Source: Oscillospiraceae bacterium MB08-C2-2 (GTDB lineage: Bacteria > Bacillota > Clostridia > Oscillospirales > Ruminococcaceae). From it: a stretch of 64,000 bases of DNA. Made by a program: the position numbers and the translations under genes. The notes beneath the pieces are model-generated. The model saw only the letters and a program-made list of their open reading frames with translations, had not been told where the DNA came from and made no database searches. The stretch covers positions 1,510,944 to 1,574,943 of the forward strand of contig CP141729.1 in the NCBI GenBank assembly GCA_035621215.1, given 5' to 3'. Below are positions 1 through 9,036 of the stretch, piece after piece; the first letter of the stretch is position 1, and each line of letters begins with the position of its first letter.

Positions 1-167
1 TATACACCGCCCAGGATCTTCAGCAAAGTTGATTTGCCTGCACCATTTTCACCCATGAGGACATGAACCTCACCCGGCCGGCATTCAAAACTTAGATTGT
101 CCAGTGCATGCACGCCAAAAAAACGCTTATCAATGTTTTCCATGCGCAGGACAGACTCTTGTGACAT
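1..167 (-). CDS. Sugar ABC transporter ATP-binding protein, N-terminal part (cut by window edge)
   Basis: Only the first 55 or so codons lie in the window. The translation begins [16 protein letters not shown] and holds the Walker A motif GENGAGKST at about residues 39-47, followed by LLKILGG. This pattern is typical of the first nucleotide-binding domain of the tandem-domain MglA/RbsA/XylG sugar ATPases and closely resembles the complete ATPase at 18886-20424. The ATG at 165-167 is preceded on the minus strand by a G-rich AAGGTGGGGGG stretch. It should energise import of a monosaccharide, nucleoside or similar ligand; the partner permease and binding protein would lie to the left, outside the window. 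Substrate cannot be told from this fragment. Confidence 0.85.
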   Translation of the reverse strand, partial: MSQESVLRMENIDKRFFGVHALDNLSFECRPGEVHVLMGENGAGKSTLLKILGGV

Positions 168-307
168 ATGCGCGTTCCCCCCACCTTAAAAAGCTATTGT
201 ATACTGACAAAGGGCTTAAGAAACAACAATTCAATTCCATATACCAACAAAACCATTGGGTAACTTTTTGTGAATACATGATCAAATTCTTATCATTTCC
301 AGAAAAA

Positions 308-346
308 ATCTTACCACAATGCTCAGATTTTGTCAATTGTACAAAA
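308..346 (-). promoter_or_regulatory. SigA-type promoter with overlapping palindromic operator, upstream of the ABC ATPase
   Basis: On the minus strand TTGACA (331-336) and TAAGAT (308-313) are spaced by exactly 17 bp and point toward the ATPase at 167, giving a leader of about 135 nt. The -35 box is embedded in an inverted repeat TTTTGT...ACAAAA (328-346, centre CAATTGT), a good place for a repressor. The remaining DNA between here and 581 is AT-rich and I see no gene in it. Confidence 0.65.
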
Positions 347-581
347 CCACCCAAAACGATCTGCAGCTTGCAGAACTATGTCATAAAAATATTGTCGTTT
401 ACTGTTATTTAGTTGAATAAAAATTCAAATAAGCTAAAAAAACAACATACTTTTCAGCATCTTTCAGGTATAGGATAGATTTCCCAAATAATCTTAAAAC
501 ATACATCGTATAATAAATTTGACAAAGTTCCGTCATGAAAGGGCAATACTATCAGAATATATACCCAAAGCATGTGCGAGA

Positions 582-610
582 ATTCTAACACATACCCAAT
601 AGGTTGTCAA
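582..610 (-). promoter_or_regulatory. Second SigA-type promoter pointing left
   Basis: On the minus strand TTGACA (605-610), a 17-bp spacer and TAGAAT (582-587). It lies downstream of rqcH and about 275 bp upstream of the other promoter. It either makes a tandem promoter for the ABC operon or drives a short untranslated RNA; no open frame with a ribosome site lies between the two promoters. Confidence 0.55.
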
Positions 611-699
611 CGAAATAACCCCAAGCGATATTAAATTTCATCATTTGTAATCATTTTAATATAAGAAAGTTTTTAACCAAAAGCAGCTTGTATAAAGGA

Positions 700-2460
700 T
701 CATTCTTGCACGAGTTGATCATGAAGCTGTGAATCCGGCGTTACAAACACGGTGGAGTATTGATCATAGATTACCTTGCCGGGTTTGGCACCCGAAGGCT
801 TCTTAACAAATCGAACCAATGTATAGTCCACCGGTACTTTAGAGGAATCTCTAGCCTTGGAATGATAGGCAGCCAAGGCGGCCGCCTCCATTGTAGTTTG
901 CGGAGGAATGGAATCCCCTCCCGACACCACAATGGTATGAGAACCGGGGATATTTTGGGTATGAAGCCACAAATCCGAGTTACGGCTATCCTTTAAGGTT
1001 AACTGGTCGTTCTGCAAGTTGTTGCGCCCCACCAATATAGTATACCCTTCGCTGGAACGGTAACGCAGCGGCGGCAGTTTGCCGACTTTTTGGCGCTTTG
1101 CTTCACCGGAGCGGCGCAAGTATCCCTGCCCAGAAAGCTCCTGCCGTATTGCAGTCAACTCCGCCTCTGTGGTGCAGCGGGTCAGGGCATCGAAAACCGA
1201 TTCCACATAAGCCAGTTCCTCCCGGCCATGGGCAATCTGTTGGCGCAAAACCTTTTCCGCTGTATCGGCCTTGCGGTAAAGGGCATAGTAGCGCTGGGCA
1301 TTCTGCACCGGGGTCAGGCATATATCCAGCTCAATTTCGGTCATGGGGCTTTCTTCTTTAAAGAAATCCTCCACCACGGCCTTGGTATCTCCTTTTTTGA
1401 GCGCATACAAATTGGCACTGAGAAGATCCCCTTTTTCCCGCAGGGTCTCCCGGCTTTCACTGCGGAGAAGCTCCTCTTCCTGAGCCGCAATACGCCGCGC
1501 AATACGCTCGCTGGTATTCACCAGAAGCTTGAGCAAATCGCCGGAGCGCTGCTTCATCCGCTCCATAGTATCCCGCTGGCGGTAAAAATCATCCAGCAGG
1601 CTGCTGCAATCGGGATAAGGGCGGGTCACCATAGCCGGGCCATATTGTGTAATGGAAATAAAGGAAAAATCCCGGGGTCTCCCCTCCGGTTCCAGAACTA
1701 CAGTGGGTGTCAGGTTACCGCTGGCCAAAGTGGAAATCAGGCTATTCATAAAAAAGACCAGCCTGTCCTTTTGTAAATTGCTCAGGCTGTGGTTGGAGTC
1801 TTCCTGCCCTTTCAGAGCAAAGGAGGCCGCTTCCCGGCAAAGAATGGGAGAAAGGCCCATAACATTTTCCAGAACCGCCTTGGAAAGTTCCTGCTCCCGC
1901 CCTGTAAGGATGCGCTCCACAGCGGCCTCCCCGGTTGTATCAAGAAGGCTGATTTTATCCTGTAAGGGGGGAAGCTGATACTGCATACCAGGGAGAACCT
2001 GGCGTACGCTGGAGGTTTCTAAATCCACCCGTTTGATGGAATCCAAAACCTTTCCATTTTGATTGATCAGCACAATGTTGCTGTGGCGGCCCATAATCTC
2101 CACTGCCACTGTAAGTGTAACCAAATCTCCTAATTCATTGACCGCCTCAAAATCCAAAAAGCAAATGCGGTCCAATGCCTGCTGGCGAATATCCAACAGC
2201 TTGGCACCACCCAGATGCTTGCGCAGCAGCATACAGAACATAGGCGGCGCCTTGGGATTCTCCGGCGCCTCCTTGGTGAAATGAATGCGGGGGCTGCCCG
2301 CCGCCGCACTGATCAGCAGCTTGGAGCTCCCGCCCCGCCACCTGAGATGGAGGATAATTTCCTCTCGGCTGGGCTGTGCAATCTTATCCACCCGGGCACC
2401 CAGTGCCACCTCTTTTATTTCATGGAGAACGCCGTGTAAAAATGCGCCGTCCAAAGCCAT
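700..2460 (-). CDS. rqcH: RqcH / NFACT family ribosome-associated quality control protein
   Basis: 586 aa. In bacteria RqcH (formerly FbpA, fibronectin-binding-like; homologue of eukaryotic Rqc2/NEMF) binds stalled 50S subunits and adds C-terminal alanine tails to nascent chains with tRNA-Ala. Seen here: an NFACT-N start MALDGAFLHGVLHEI, the invariant Asp-Arg pair as D97-R98 (QQALDR), a charged helical middle about residues 280-440 likely to form the coiled coil, and an NFACT-R domain with DLWLHTQNIPGSHTIV near residue 500. I chose the ATG at 2458-2460, not the in-frame GTG nine bases upstream, because AAGGAG sits 8 bp before the ATG but directly abuts the GTG; this start also places the Asp-Arg pair at the residue numbers known from Bacillus. 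Last gene of the MFS-trmK-nif3-rqcH run; 78 bp follow nif3. Confidence 0.93.
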   Translation of the reverse strand: MALDGAFLHGVLHEIKEVALGARVDKIAQPSREEIILHLRWRGGSSKLLISAAAGSPRIHFTKEAPENPKAPPMFCMLLRKHLGGAKLLDIRQQALDRICFLDFEAVNELGDLVTLTVAVEIMGRHSNIVLINQNGKVLDSIKRVDLETSSVRQVLPGMQYQLPPLQDKISLLDTTGEAAVERILTGREQELSKAVLENVMGLSPILCREAASFALKGQEDSNHSLSNLQKDRLVFFMNSLISTLASGNLTPTVVLEPEGRPRDFSFISITQYGPAMVTRPYPDCSSLLDDFYRQRDTMERMKQRSGDLLKLLVNTSERIARRIAAQEEELLRSESRETLREKGDLLSANLYALKKGDTKAVVEDFFKEESPMTEIELDICLTPVQNAQRYYALYRKADTAEKVLRQQIAHGREELAYVESVFDALTRCTTEAELTAIRQELSGQGYLRRSGEAKRQKVGKLPPLRYRSSEGYTILVGRNNLQNDQLTLKDSRNSDLWLHTQNIPGSHTIVVSGGDSIPPQTTMEAAALAAYHSKARDSSKVPVDYTLVRFVKKPSGAKPGKVIYDQYSTVFVTPDSQLHDQLVQE

Positions 2461-2538
2461 ATCAATCACTCCTTATGTTGGGGCATTGGGCTCTCCCCGG
2501 GAAATCAAAAGTCAACGGTTCTCAACAAAGCAAAAGGT

Positions 2539-3627
2539 TCAGAGCGCCCGGGAAGGATTCTCCGACCGGGCAGAACATTCAACGGATAAACCAGGCAAAT
2601 CCGCCCGCAGCCACTTGGCCAGTTGGGGAACCACAAGATTTTCAGTGGCAAAATGTCCCGCATCCACCAAGGTAAGGCCCATCTCCCGTGCCTCCAAAAG
2701 CTGATGGTGCTTAATATCCGCTGTAACCAATGCCTGTGCCCCCTGCCTGAGAGCCAAAGCGATGTAATCGCCGCCGCTTCCGCCACAGACCGCCACCCGG
2801 GTAATCGGGCGGCCTCCGTCCACATACCGCAGCCCATCCAAGTGCAGTGCCTGTTTCACAAAAGCGGCAAAAGCCTGAGGGTTTTTCGGCTGAGCACATT
2901 CCCCCACCACTCCCATGAAGATAGAAGTGGTTACCGCCTCGTTTACAAACAAATCGTAGGCCGGTGTTTCATAAGGGTGCGCTTCTTTCATAGCCGCCAC
3001 CACCTGAGCGGTCTTTTCAGGCGGAACCAGCATTTCGATCCGCAGCTCCTGCACCTTTTCCAAAGCTTCCACCTGCCCAATGGCAGGGTGTGCCCCCTCC
3101 ATGGGGTAAAACCGACCTTCTCCCTCCAAAAGGAAAGCACATTTAGAATAATTACCCAGCTTACCGGCACCGGCTGCACTCATGGCCTCATAAACGGCCT
3201 CGCCGTGGCTTTCCGGAACAAACACCACAATTTTGCGGGCAGCTTGGGTTTGTATAATTTCCAAGGGAGCGGTGTTCTCCAGCTCCAGCGCCTGCGCCAG
3301 CAGCGTGTTCACCCCGCCGGGGGCCATATCCAGATTGGTATGAGCCGAAATAACCGAAAGCCCCCGGCTGATACACCGGTAAGGAATGCCTTCTGCCTCC
3401 AACCTCTTGATAGGCGAAAAAATCACCGGGTGGTGGGTTATCAGAAGATTGGCCTTCTTTTCCACCGCTTCTTCAATGACAGGGCCAGTTACATCCAGTG
3501 CTGTTAAAACACCGGTAACCTGTGTATCCATGCCGCCAATAAGCAATCCGCAGTTATCCCAAGACATGGCCTGCGAAAACGGTGCCCGGCGATCCAGCGC
3601 CTGAAGGCACTGTGCAACAGTATACAT
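2539..3627 (-). CDS. Nif3-like dinuclear metal centre hexameric protein (YqfO family)
   Basis: 362 aa. The family forms hexameric toroids with a two-metal site; its biochemical role is not settled (GTP cyclohydrolase I type 2 has been proposed). Seen here: the N-terminal Nif3 part with LLITHHPVIFSP and SAHTNLDM (metal-binding His and Asp), an inserted PII-like domain about residues 130-230 as in the long Bacillus YqfO form (YMALV-like core with HPYETPAYDL), and the C-terminal half with VAVCGGSGGDYI and DIKHHQLLEA. The ATG is preceded by GGGAGG at 9 bp. Its place directly after trmK is the same order as yqfN-yqfO in Bacillus, which supports both calls. Confidence 0.92.
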   Translation of the reverse strand: MYTVAQCLQALDRRAPFSQAMSWDNCGLLIGGMDTQVTGVLTALDVTGPVIEEAVEKKANLLITHHPVIFSPIKRLEAEGIPYRCISRGLSVISAHTNLDMAPGGVNTLLAQALELENTAPLEIIQTQAARKIVVFVPESHGEAVYEAMSAAGAGKLGNYSKCAFLLEGEGRFYPMEGAHPAIGQVEALEKVQELRIEMLVPPEKTAQVVAAMKEAHPYETPAYDLFVNEAVTTSIFMGVVGECAQPKNPQAFAAFVKQALHLDGLRYVDGGRPITRVAVCGGSGGDYIALALRQGAQALVTADIKHHQLLEAREMGLTLVDAGHFATENLVVPQLAKWLRADLPGLSVECSARSENPSRAL

Positions 3628-3712
3628 ATAGAAAACCTCCCGGATAGTATTTAAAGTTCAGGTTAATCTGAACTGCTAAGCTATACAAAAACAGTATACC
3701 GGATACCACCAT

Positions 3713-3742
3713 AGGGTGTGCAGATCTGTGCCTGCACACCCT
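3713..3742. other. Hairpin between trmK and nif3
   Basis: A long inverted repeat, AGGGTGTGCAG and CTGCACACCCT, with an 8-nt loop. It is followed by a moderately T-rich stretch on the plus strand only, so on the transcribed minus strand it is more likely an RNA-processing or partial attenuation structure than a full terminator. A smaller palindrome GTTCAG...CTGAAC lies at about 3656-3673. Confidence 0.45.
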
Positions 3743-3769
3743 ATTCTTTATAGTATATCGTGGCTATAG

Positions 3770-4465
3770 CTATTTTTCCGAAATGAGCCGATGAATTTCA
3801 TCGGCCAGCTCCTGAAGCTGCTTGGCCTCATCCCCACCCTGCCGGCCACGGTTCAGGCCTTGTGCCTGTTTGCGCAGGCGATCCCGCTGAATCATGAGAT
3901 AACGGTCTCGGGCGGCATATTGGCTTTGGGGGATTTTGCCCACCAGCTGGAACAGCCTGTCCGGCTGTGTTTTTTGGCCTGTCCAGCTTACCGAAAGAAC
4001 GGTATAAGCAAACTTGCCCTGCTCCACTGGTATCTCACGGTGAATTTCAAAACCGTTTTCGCACAGCCAGCGCCGCAAAAAAGATGTTTTTGTCATGGGC
4101 TGCAGCACCATATGATACCGAGGGTCAAAGCACCAGCCCGCCTGCTCCAGAATAGCGGCAATCTGCTCCCCGCCCATGCCGGCAATGACAATATCCTCTA
4201 CAGAAAGGGGAGCGATACCAGCCAATCCATCTGCAAGAACCGGTACAATCTGCTCAGAAAGCCCGGCACGAACGATGGTTTTGCGGGATTTTTCCAGTGG
4301 CTGGGAATTGATATCACAAGCAAAGCCACCCGGGCACTTCCCCCGCTGCACCAGCGCACAGACCAGATAACCGTGGTCCGCTCCGATATCCGCCACACGG
4401 CTTCCCGAGCGGACCAATTCATAAACTGCTGTCAAGCGTTTATCCAGTGCAGTGTATTCCTTCAT
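3770..4465 (-). CDS. trmK: tRNA (adenine(22)-N(1))-methyltransferase TrmK
   Basis: 231 aa. SAM-dependent enzyme that makes m1A at position 22 of tRNA in Gram-positive bacteria. Seen: LDKRLTAVYELV at the start, the SAM motif I RVADIGADHGYL at about residues 23-34, the acidic ACDIN motif, and DIVIAGMGGEQI, the NPPY-equivalent family signature. The C-terminal 45 residues are a charged helical segment with RDRYLMIQRDRLRKQAQ, as in Bacillus YqfN. It starts 27 bp after the MFS gene and is followed by the Nif3-like gene after 142 bp. Confidence 0.93.
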   Translation of the reverse strand: MKEYTALDKRLTAVYELVRSGSRVADIGADHGYLVCALVQRGKCPGGFACDINSQPLEKSRKTIVRAGLSEQIVPVLADGLAGIAPLSVEDIVIAGMGGEQIAAILEQAGWCFDPRYHMVLQPMTKTSFLRRWLCENGFEIHREIPVEQGKFAYTVLSVSWTGQKTQPDRLFQLVGKIPQSQYAARDRYLMIQRDRLRKQAQGLNRGRQGGDEAKQLQELADEIHRLISEK

Positions 4466-4492
4466 AATCAGCTTACCCCATTTTCATTGCTT

Positions 4493-5797
4493 CTAACGCT
4501 GGGCGTCTTCCAGAGGCTCTTGGTTAACCGAAGCCCCGGTTATCTGCTGCTGTTCAAACAGACTCAGTTCCCGGCGAATAACGCGGATGCACAGTGCAAC
4601 CAGATACTGCGTGACAGTCAGCAGCAGCATGGCGCTGATATAGCCTGTGGGTGTTTTGGGAAACAGCACCACCACATAAATCCCCACAACACGGCCCAAT
4701 GCAAGCGAGACTTCCCTAAATGCAAAGGATTCTCCAAGGCAAAAACGTGCTTTCTCATCCTGTGTGAAAACCGCAAAGGACGAAACACTGGATGCATTGA
4801 CAACAAAGAGCTGTAGGAAAGCGTTTACAATAGAATAGATCACAATGCTAACGGAATTGAGGCCAAAGAACAGGCAAAACGTTGCTCCCATTAAAAGGCT
4901 GGTGGCAATTACCACAAATTTACCGCGAAGATGAGCCGCAACAATCCGCCCATAAACCCAAGCCGCCACAATGGAAGCCGCACCGGTCAAAAAGGTATTG
5001 AGGCCTACCAGTCTCTCATCGCTGACAAATTCAAACAAAAGCGTGTTAAGAAAGAACAAAAAAGTTCCCTCCCGGAATCCCCGGATGAACTCGCTGCAAA
5101 ATACAAAGCGAACTGATTTCCGCTGGCGTACCAGCGAAAGGGCCAGGCGAAACTGAGGTTCCCGGGTTTTGTGCTCAACCGGATACAGCCTCAGAGACAT
5201 AATAAACTGCATGATCACCGATGCAAACCCAACCCCGAACATAATGCGGTAGCCCAGATAATTGTTGGGGTAAGCCGTAATAACAAAGCCTGAAACGATC
5301 GGAATCAAGAGGGTGATGATCCCATTGATCACACCCAGAATACCCACTCCGATATCCCGGTTTCGCTCTGTGGTATAAAGAGTGAGAAGTATATTATGAC
5401 TACACCAATAAAGGCCGCAGGCCACACCGGAAAGCACAGCCAGATACGGCATATAAACGCCAAGATAATCGGTTAGGATAAACAAGAACAGATACATTAT
5501 ACCATAAAGCACCGCCGAAAGCCTAATGGAGTGCACTGGTGAAAGCCGGTGGGCAATGAGAGCCGAACCATGCATGGCAACGGCTGTCACCACATAAATA
5601 ATCATCTTATAGTACATAACGCTGTCGGAGTTACCGGTGAGCCTTATCAGCAGCGTATTCATAAAAACGGTTTCCAGCGTAGAATAGAGCCACAAAAACG
5701 TGTAAACTTTGGTGAAAATGGGATAAGCTTCTCCCATCCGGTCAAAACCCAAAAATTCTGCAGAGCGCTGTGAAATCCGCCTCAATATTATTTTCAT
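4493..5797 (-). CDS. MFS transporter, 12 membrane segments, substrate unknown
   Basis: 434 aa hydrophobic protein with about 12 predicted membrane helices (for example MIIYVVTAVAMHGSALIA and YLFLFILTDYLGVYMPYL) and a charged loop near residue 210. The fold is that of a major facilitator. No diagnostic substrate motif is visible, and it has no catabolic neighbour that would indicate one. A clear ribosome site GGAGGG lies 5 bp before the ATG. It is the first gene of the run leading into trmK. Confidence 0.75.
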   Translation of the reverse strand: MKIILRRISQRSAEFLGFDRMGEAYPIFTKVYTFLWLYSTLETVFMNTLLIRLTGNSDSVMYYKMIIYVVTAVAMHGSALIAHRLSPVHSIRLSAVLYGIMYLFLFILTDYLGVYMPYLAVLSGVACGLYWCSHNILLTLYTTERNRDIGVGILGVINGIITLLIPIVSGFVITAYPNNYLGYRIMFGVGFASVIMQFIMSLRLYPVEHKTREPQFRLALSLVRQRKSVRFVFCSEFIRGFREGTFLFFLNTLLFEFVSDERLVGLNTFLTGAASIVAAWVYGRIVAAHLRGKFVVIATSLLMGATFCLFFGLNSVSIVIYSIVNAFLQLFVVNASSVSSFAVFTQDEKARFCLGESFAFREVSLALGRVVGIYVVVLFPKTPTGYISAMLLLTVTQYLVALCIRVIRRELSLFEQQQITGASVNQEPLEDAQR

Positions 5798-5920
5798 AAA
5801 CCCTCCGGTATCCTTCTACCGATTCAATATATACTCATGCAGACCGGTTCCGCCTCTAAATGAGTATGAAGAACATATGCACCCTTAAAGCGGCATACAA
5901 CTGAAATGTCGCATGCACTA

Positions 5921-6004
5921 TATAGATTTAAAACCGCAGCACGGTTTTAAACAGCGGCAATCTGCCGCTAACCGCCAAAGGCGGTCTATACCAACTTCAT
6001 ACTC
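5921..6004. repeat. Hairpin repeat family 1, copy 1
   Basis: 84-bp sequence made of three back-to-back hairpins: AAAACCG/CGGTTTT, AGCGGCA/TGCCGCT and ACCGCC/GGCGGT, ending CTTCATACTC. It matches 18780-18863 in the same orientation at about 76 of 84 positions, and changes in the first stem keep pairing (G-C versus G-U). Its end CTTCATACTC has an inverted match GAGTATGAAG at 5862-5871, so the whole unit here may run 5862-6004. The 5798-6217 gap holds only this element, a following ATGAGT hairpin and the terminator. Confidence 0.8.
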
Positions 6005-6030
6005 ATATACACTGCGTGCATATGAGTATA

Positions 6031-6063
6031 TAAAAAGGGCCGGCGACAGAAAAAACCGGCCGC
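6031..6063 (-). terminator. Terminator of the SpoVB/MurJ-like gene
   Basis: On the minus strand GGCCGG, an 18-nt spacer and CCGGCC followed by a run CTTTTTATATA. It lies about 155 bp beyond the stop at 6218. Confidence 0.6.
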
Positions 6064-6217
6064 CCCGGATGGAACGGCCATCTTTCCCTACACCTTTATC
6101 CAACGAAATCACAGGCACAAAATTCCTGTGCAACGTTCGTTCCACATCATTATAGTGGCAGACACCCCATAATGCAAGGTTTTTTAATGAAAATAATGTG
6201 ACGAAATTTCACCGTAA

Positions 6218-7795
6218 TCAAATGGCTTCTTTAAGCGGTTGAGACAATTTTTTCTTCTGCGTAAGCTGGAAACGCCCCACCAGCCACTTTACATCCTTTT
6301 TATCAAAGCTGCCCAAAAAGTAAAGTGTGGTTATGTATACCATTGCTGTGAGAATAATTCCCAATATCAGCGCTGGCGCTACCGGGATTCTTTGATACAG
6401 CCAGAGATTGCCCACTGCCTGAAAGCACTGCTGAGCGGCCAGCGCAGCCAATGCAGGTTTGAGCAGCCATTCCCTGAAATTGAAGGAAAGCTGAACCTTG
6501 CTCAGCAAACGCCGCAAATTCAATATAGAGGTAAGCAGGTTGCTGATCACCACCATCAGCAAAAATCCCCTGACCCCATCCATGGGAATCAGCAGATAAA
6601 CCAAACCCACACGGAGCACTGAATCCAAAATGCTGTAGCGCATAGGGCTGACCTGATCCCCCAGACCACCCAAAATGCTGACCACCACCATCTCCAAACA
6701 CATGAAAGGGCATAAAAAGGCCATAGTACGCAGGGTTTCTCCCACCCGCGGATCACCATATACAGCCATGCCCAGCTCATAGGAAAAGGTAACATAAACG
6801 CCCACAATAAAAATACCGATGATGGAGGTAAACTGCAAAAGCTTGGAAACTGTGCGGCCCAAGCCCCGGCTATCCTTGGTAACCGAAAGGCGGGAGATTT
6901 CCGGTGTCAGCATGACAACAAAAGCAGAAAGCATGGAAAGCGGAAAGGTCAGCAGCGGCATGGCCATACCACGGAGCAGACCGTAGGTTTCAGTAGCGGC
7001 TACGCCGTCACCGGCAAATTTCCGAAAACCGGATACAATAAAGATATCCTCCACCAACCGCAGGCCGGAGCGCACATAGGAGCTGAGAGAAATAGGAATG
7101 CAAATGGCAACGATTTTAGACACAACCCCTGTAATATCCGCCTTGCGCCCCGAGGTTACTCCATCCTTTTCGATACGGTAGCCGATAAACAGGAAGAAAA
7201 ACGAAACGATTTCCCCCAGTGTCATGCCCAACAGAATCAAAGCACAGCCGTATTCCAAGCCCTTGGACATCCAGCTTTCCATAAAAAAGGTGATAAACAC
7301 AATTTTCAGCATCTGCTCGGTGATCTGATCCAACGCCGGCTTTACTACACTGCGCTTGGCAATTAGATATCCCCGTAAGCAAGCGGTCACCGCCAGAACA
7401 GGAAGGCTGGGCGCCAAATATAAAAGGGCCAGCGCCGCTCTGGGCTCGTTTAAATAATTGCGGGCAATCACATCGCCAAAGGTAAACAACAGCCCTCCAA
7501 CGGTAAGCCCTAAGAACAGAGCAATCGCAATGGCTTTGTGCAGAATTTTCTTTGCGTTGGCAATGTGTCCCAGAGCAAACTGCTCCGCCGTCAGCTTTGA
7601 AACAGCAACGCTGACACCCGAGCTTGCAAAGGTGACCATCAGGGTGTAAAGGGATACGATCAGCTGATAAACACCCACCCCCTCCGGGCCAAGAGCTTTG
7701 TTGATATAAACCCGAAAGGCAAAGCCCACTATACGGGTTAAAATGGATGCGCCGCTGAGTATCATCGTACCCACAATTACATTCTGATGTTTCAT
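6218..7795 (-). CDS. SpoVB/MurJ-like polysaccharide (lipid II) flippase family membrane protein
   Basis: 525 aa with about 14 hydrophobic segments. The N-terminal sequence NVIVGTMILSGASILTRIVG and the segment LGPEGVGVYQLIVSLYTL are characteristic of the MVF/MOP-superfamily flippases represented by Bacillus SpoVB and YtgP/MurJ. The family moves undecaprenyl-linked glycan intermediates across the membrane; SpoVB acts in spore cortex synthesis. With only one such protein visible, I cannot tell a sporulation role from general lipid II flipping. The ATG follows GGGGAG. It is monocistronic: its own terminator lies to the left and a palindrome-rich control region to the right. Confidence 0.87.
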   Translation of the reverse strand: MKHQNVIVGTMILSGASILTRIVGFAFRVYINKALGPEGVGVYQLIVSLYTLMVTFASSGVSVAVSKLTAEQFALGHIANAKKILHKAIAIALFLGLTVGGLLFTFGDVIARNYLNEPRAALALLYLAPSLPVLAVTACLRGYLIAKRSVVKPALDQITEQMLKIVFITFFMESWMSKGLEYGCALILLGMTLGEIVSFFFLFIGYRIEKDGVTSGRKADITGVVSKIVAICIPISLSSYVRSGLRLVEDIFIVSGFRKFAGDGVAATETYGLLRGMAMPLLTFPLSMLSAFVVMLTPEISRLSVTKDSRGLGRTVSKLLQFTSIIGIFIVGVYVTFSYELGMAVYGDPRVGETLRTMAFLCPFMCLEMVVVSILGGLGDQVSPMRYSILDSVLRVGLVYLLIPMDGVRGFLLMVVISNLLTSILNLRRLLSKVQLSFNFREWLLKPALAALAAQQCFQAVGNLWLYQRIPVAPALILGIILTAMVYITTLYFLGSFDKKDVKWLVGRFQLTQKKKLSQPLKEAI

Positions 7796-7809
7796 ATGCT
7801 CCCCACTTC

Positions 7810-7924
7810 ATATATATTGTATATACACCAATGCGCTTTTTTACGCACCGGATTGCAGCCCTTTGGGGCTGTTGTGTCAAACAGTTATAGCTGCTTGACA
7901 CAAATTCTACTATACAATATATAT
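7810..7924. repeat. Nested inverted-repeat element upstream of the flippase gene
   Basis: Bounded by a perfect 14-bp inverted repeat, ATATATATTGTATA (7810-7823) and its complement (7911-7924). Inside lie a near-perfect 13-bp inverted repeat TTGTGTCAAACAG / CTGCTTGACACAA (7872-7903) and a CAGCCC/GGGCTG hairpin. It could be a small mobile palindromic element or a compact control region; a possible minus-strand -35 TTGACA lies within the inner repeat. Confidence 0.5.
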
Positions 7925-7991
7925 TAGCGCCTCTCCCCTTTCATGACCAAAGCACAGGCCCATAGAACGCCCCAATGTTATTAGGAGAAAC

Positions 7992-8040
7992 AAAAAAAGG
8001 ATAGCCCCCGGCGCTAAACCGAAAGAGGCTATCCTTTTTA
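7992..8040 (-). terminator. Terminator of the dehydrogenase operon
   Basis: Perfect 13-bp stem AAAAAGGATAGCC / GGCTATCCTTTTT with an A-rich left side that gives a T-run on the minus strand, 21 bp past the stop at 8061. Confidence 0.8.
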
Positions 8041-8060
8041 AACACTTCAGTGAGCTTTGC

Positions 8061-9017
8061 TTAGGGATTCACTACATTGGTGGATTTTCCAGCAACAAAA
8101 TCCGCCAAATTCTGCACAGCGATATCCATCAGCCGCTTGCGGCTTTCTTTGGGAGCCCATGCAATATGGGGAGTAATCAGGCAGTTGCTGGCACCCAGCA
8201 GGGGGTTATCCGCTTTAATGGGTTCGGTGGAAACCACGTCCATGCCAGCACCGGCAACTTTACCGGAATCCAGCGCTGCACGCAGATCCTCTTCCACAAT
8301 CAAGGGACCGCGGGAGGTGTTGATGAGAATTACGCCATCCTTCATCTTGGCAATGCTGTTCTTATTGATGATACCGGTGGTGGATTCAAACAGAGGGCAG
8401 TGGAGAGAAATCACATCACTCTGAGCCAGCAGCTCATCCAGAGTGACATACTCCGCAATGGCCTTGCCTGCATCGTTGGGATATTCATCATAAGCAAGAA
8501 CCTTCATGCCGAAAGCCTTGGCCAATGCACCGGCAGATTGGCCGATACGTCCAAAGCCGATAATACCCATGGTTTTGCCTGCCAGTTCAATGAGGGGAAA
8601 ATCCCAGTAGCAGAAATCCTGGCTGGTTGTCCATTTGCCGGCCTTGACTGTGTCACTGTGGTGGCCCACATGATGGCAGATTTCCAGCAGCAGGGCAAAA
8701 ACGAACTGTGCCACAGCGGTGGTGCCGTAAGTAGGAATGTTGCAGACAGGAATACCCTTTGCCTTAGCGGCGGCCACATCAACCACATTATAGCCGGTAG
8801 CCAAAACACCGATGTAACGGATAGAAGGGCAGGCCTCCAACGTTTCCTTGGTCAACGGTGTTTTGTTGGTGATAACAGCCTCAGCATCACCAATGCGGGA
8901 GACAATATCTCCGGGGGCGGTGCGGTCATAAACAGTGAGCGAGCCTAATTTTTCAAAGCCCTCCCAGCTCAGATCACCGGGATTCTCGGTGTAGCCATCC
9001 AATACAACAATTTTCAT
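8061..9017 (-). CDS. D-2-hydroxyacid dehydrogenase (glycerate dehydrogenase-like)
   Basis: 318 aa, full length for the family of NAD-dependent D-2-hydroxyacid dehydrogenases (SerA/HprA group), which interconvert 2-oxoacids and D-2-hydroxyacids. Seen: the Rossmann motif GIIGFGRIGQSAG at about residues 152-164, the substrate-loop RGPLI with the catalytic Arg in NTSRGPLI, a Glu in the region VSTEPIKADNPL, and the catalytic His in TPHIAWAPKESR. The order of motifs fits hydroxypyruvate/glycerate dehydrogenases best. A ribosome site AAAGGA precedes the ATG. It lies 19 bp after a sugar-phosphate isomerase, so the pair probably handles a sugar or sugar-acid breakdown product; the exact substrate is inference. 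Confidence 0.85.
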   Translation of the reverse strand: MKIVVLDGYTENPGDLSWEGFEKLGSLTVYDRTAPGDIVSRIGDAEAVITNKTPLTKETLEACPSIRYIGVLATGYNVVDVAAAKAKGIPVCNIPTYGTTAVAQFVFALLLEICHHVGHHSDTVKAGKWTTSQDFCYWDFPLIELAGKTMGIIGFGRIGQSAGALAKAFGMKVLAYDEYPNDAGKAIAEYVTLDELLAQSDVISLHCPLFESTTGIINKNSIAKMKDGVILINTSRGPLIVEEDLRAALDSGKVAGAGMDVVSTEPIKADNPLLGASNCLITPHIAWAPKESRKRLMDIAVQNLADFVAGKSTNVVNP

Positions 9018-9036
9018 TAGACAAATTCCTTTCCTA

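Noticed and set aside
1090-1776. 228-codon plus-strand frame inside rqcH
   Set aside because: Shadow of the rqcH coding sequence; no ribosome site and no recognisable motif.
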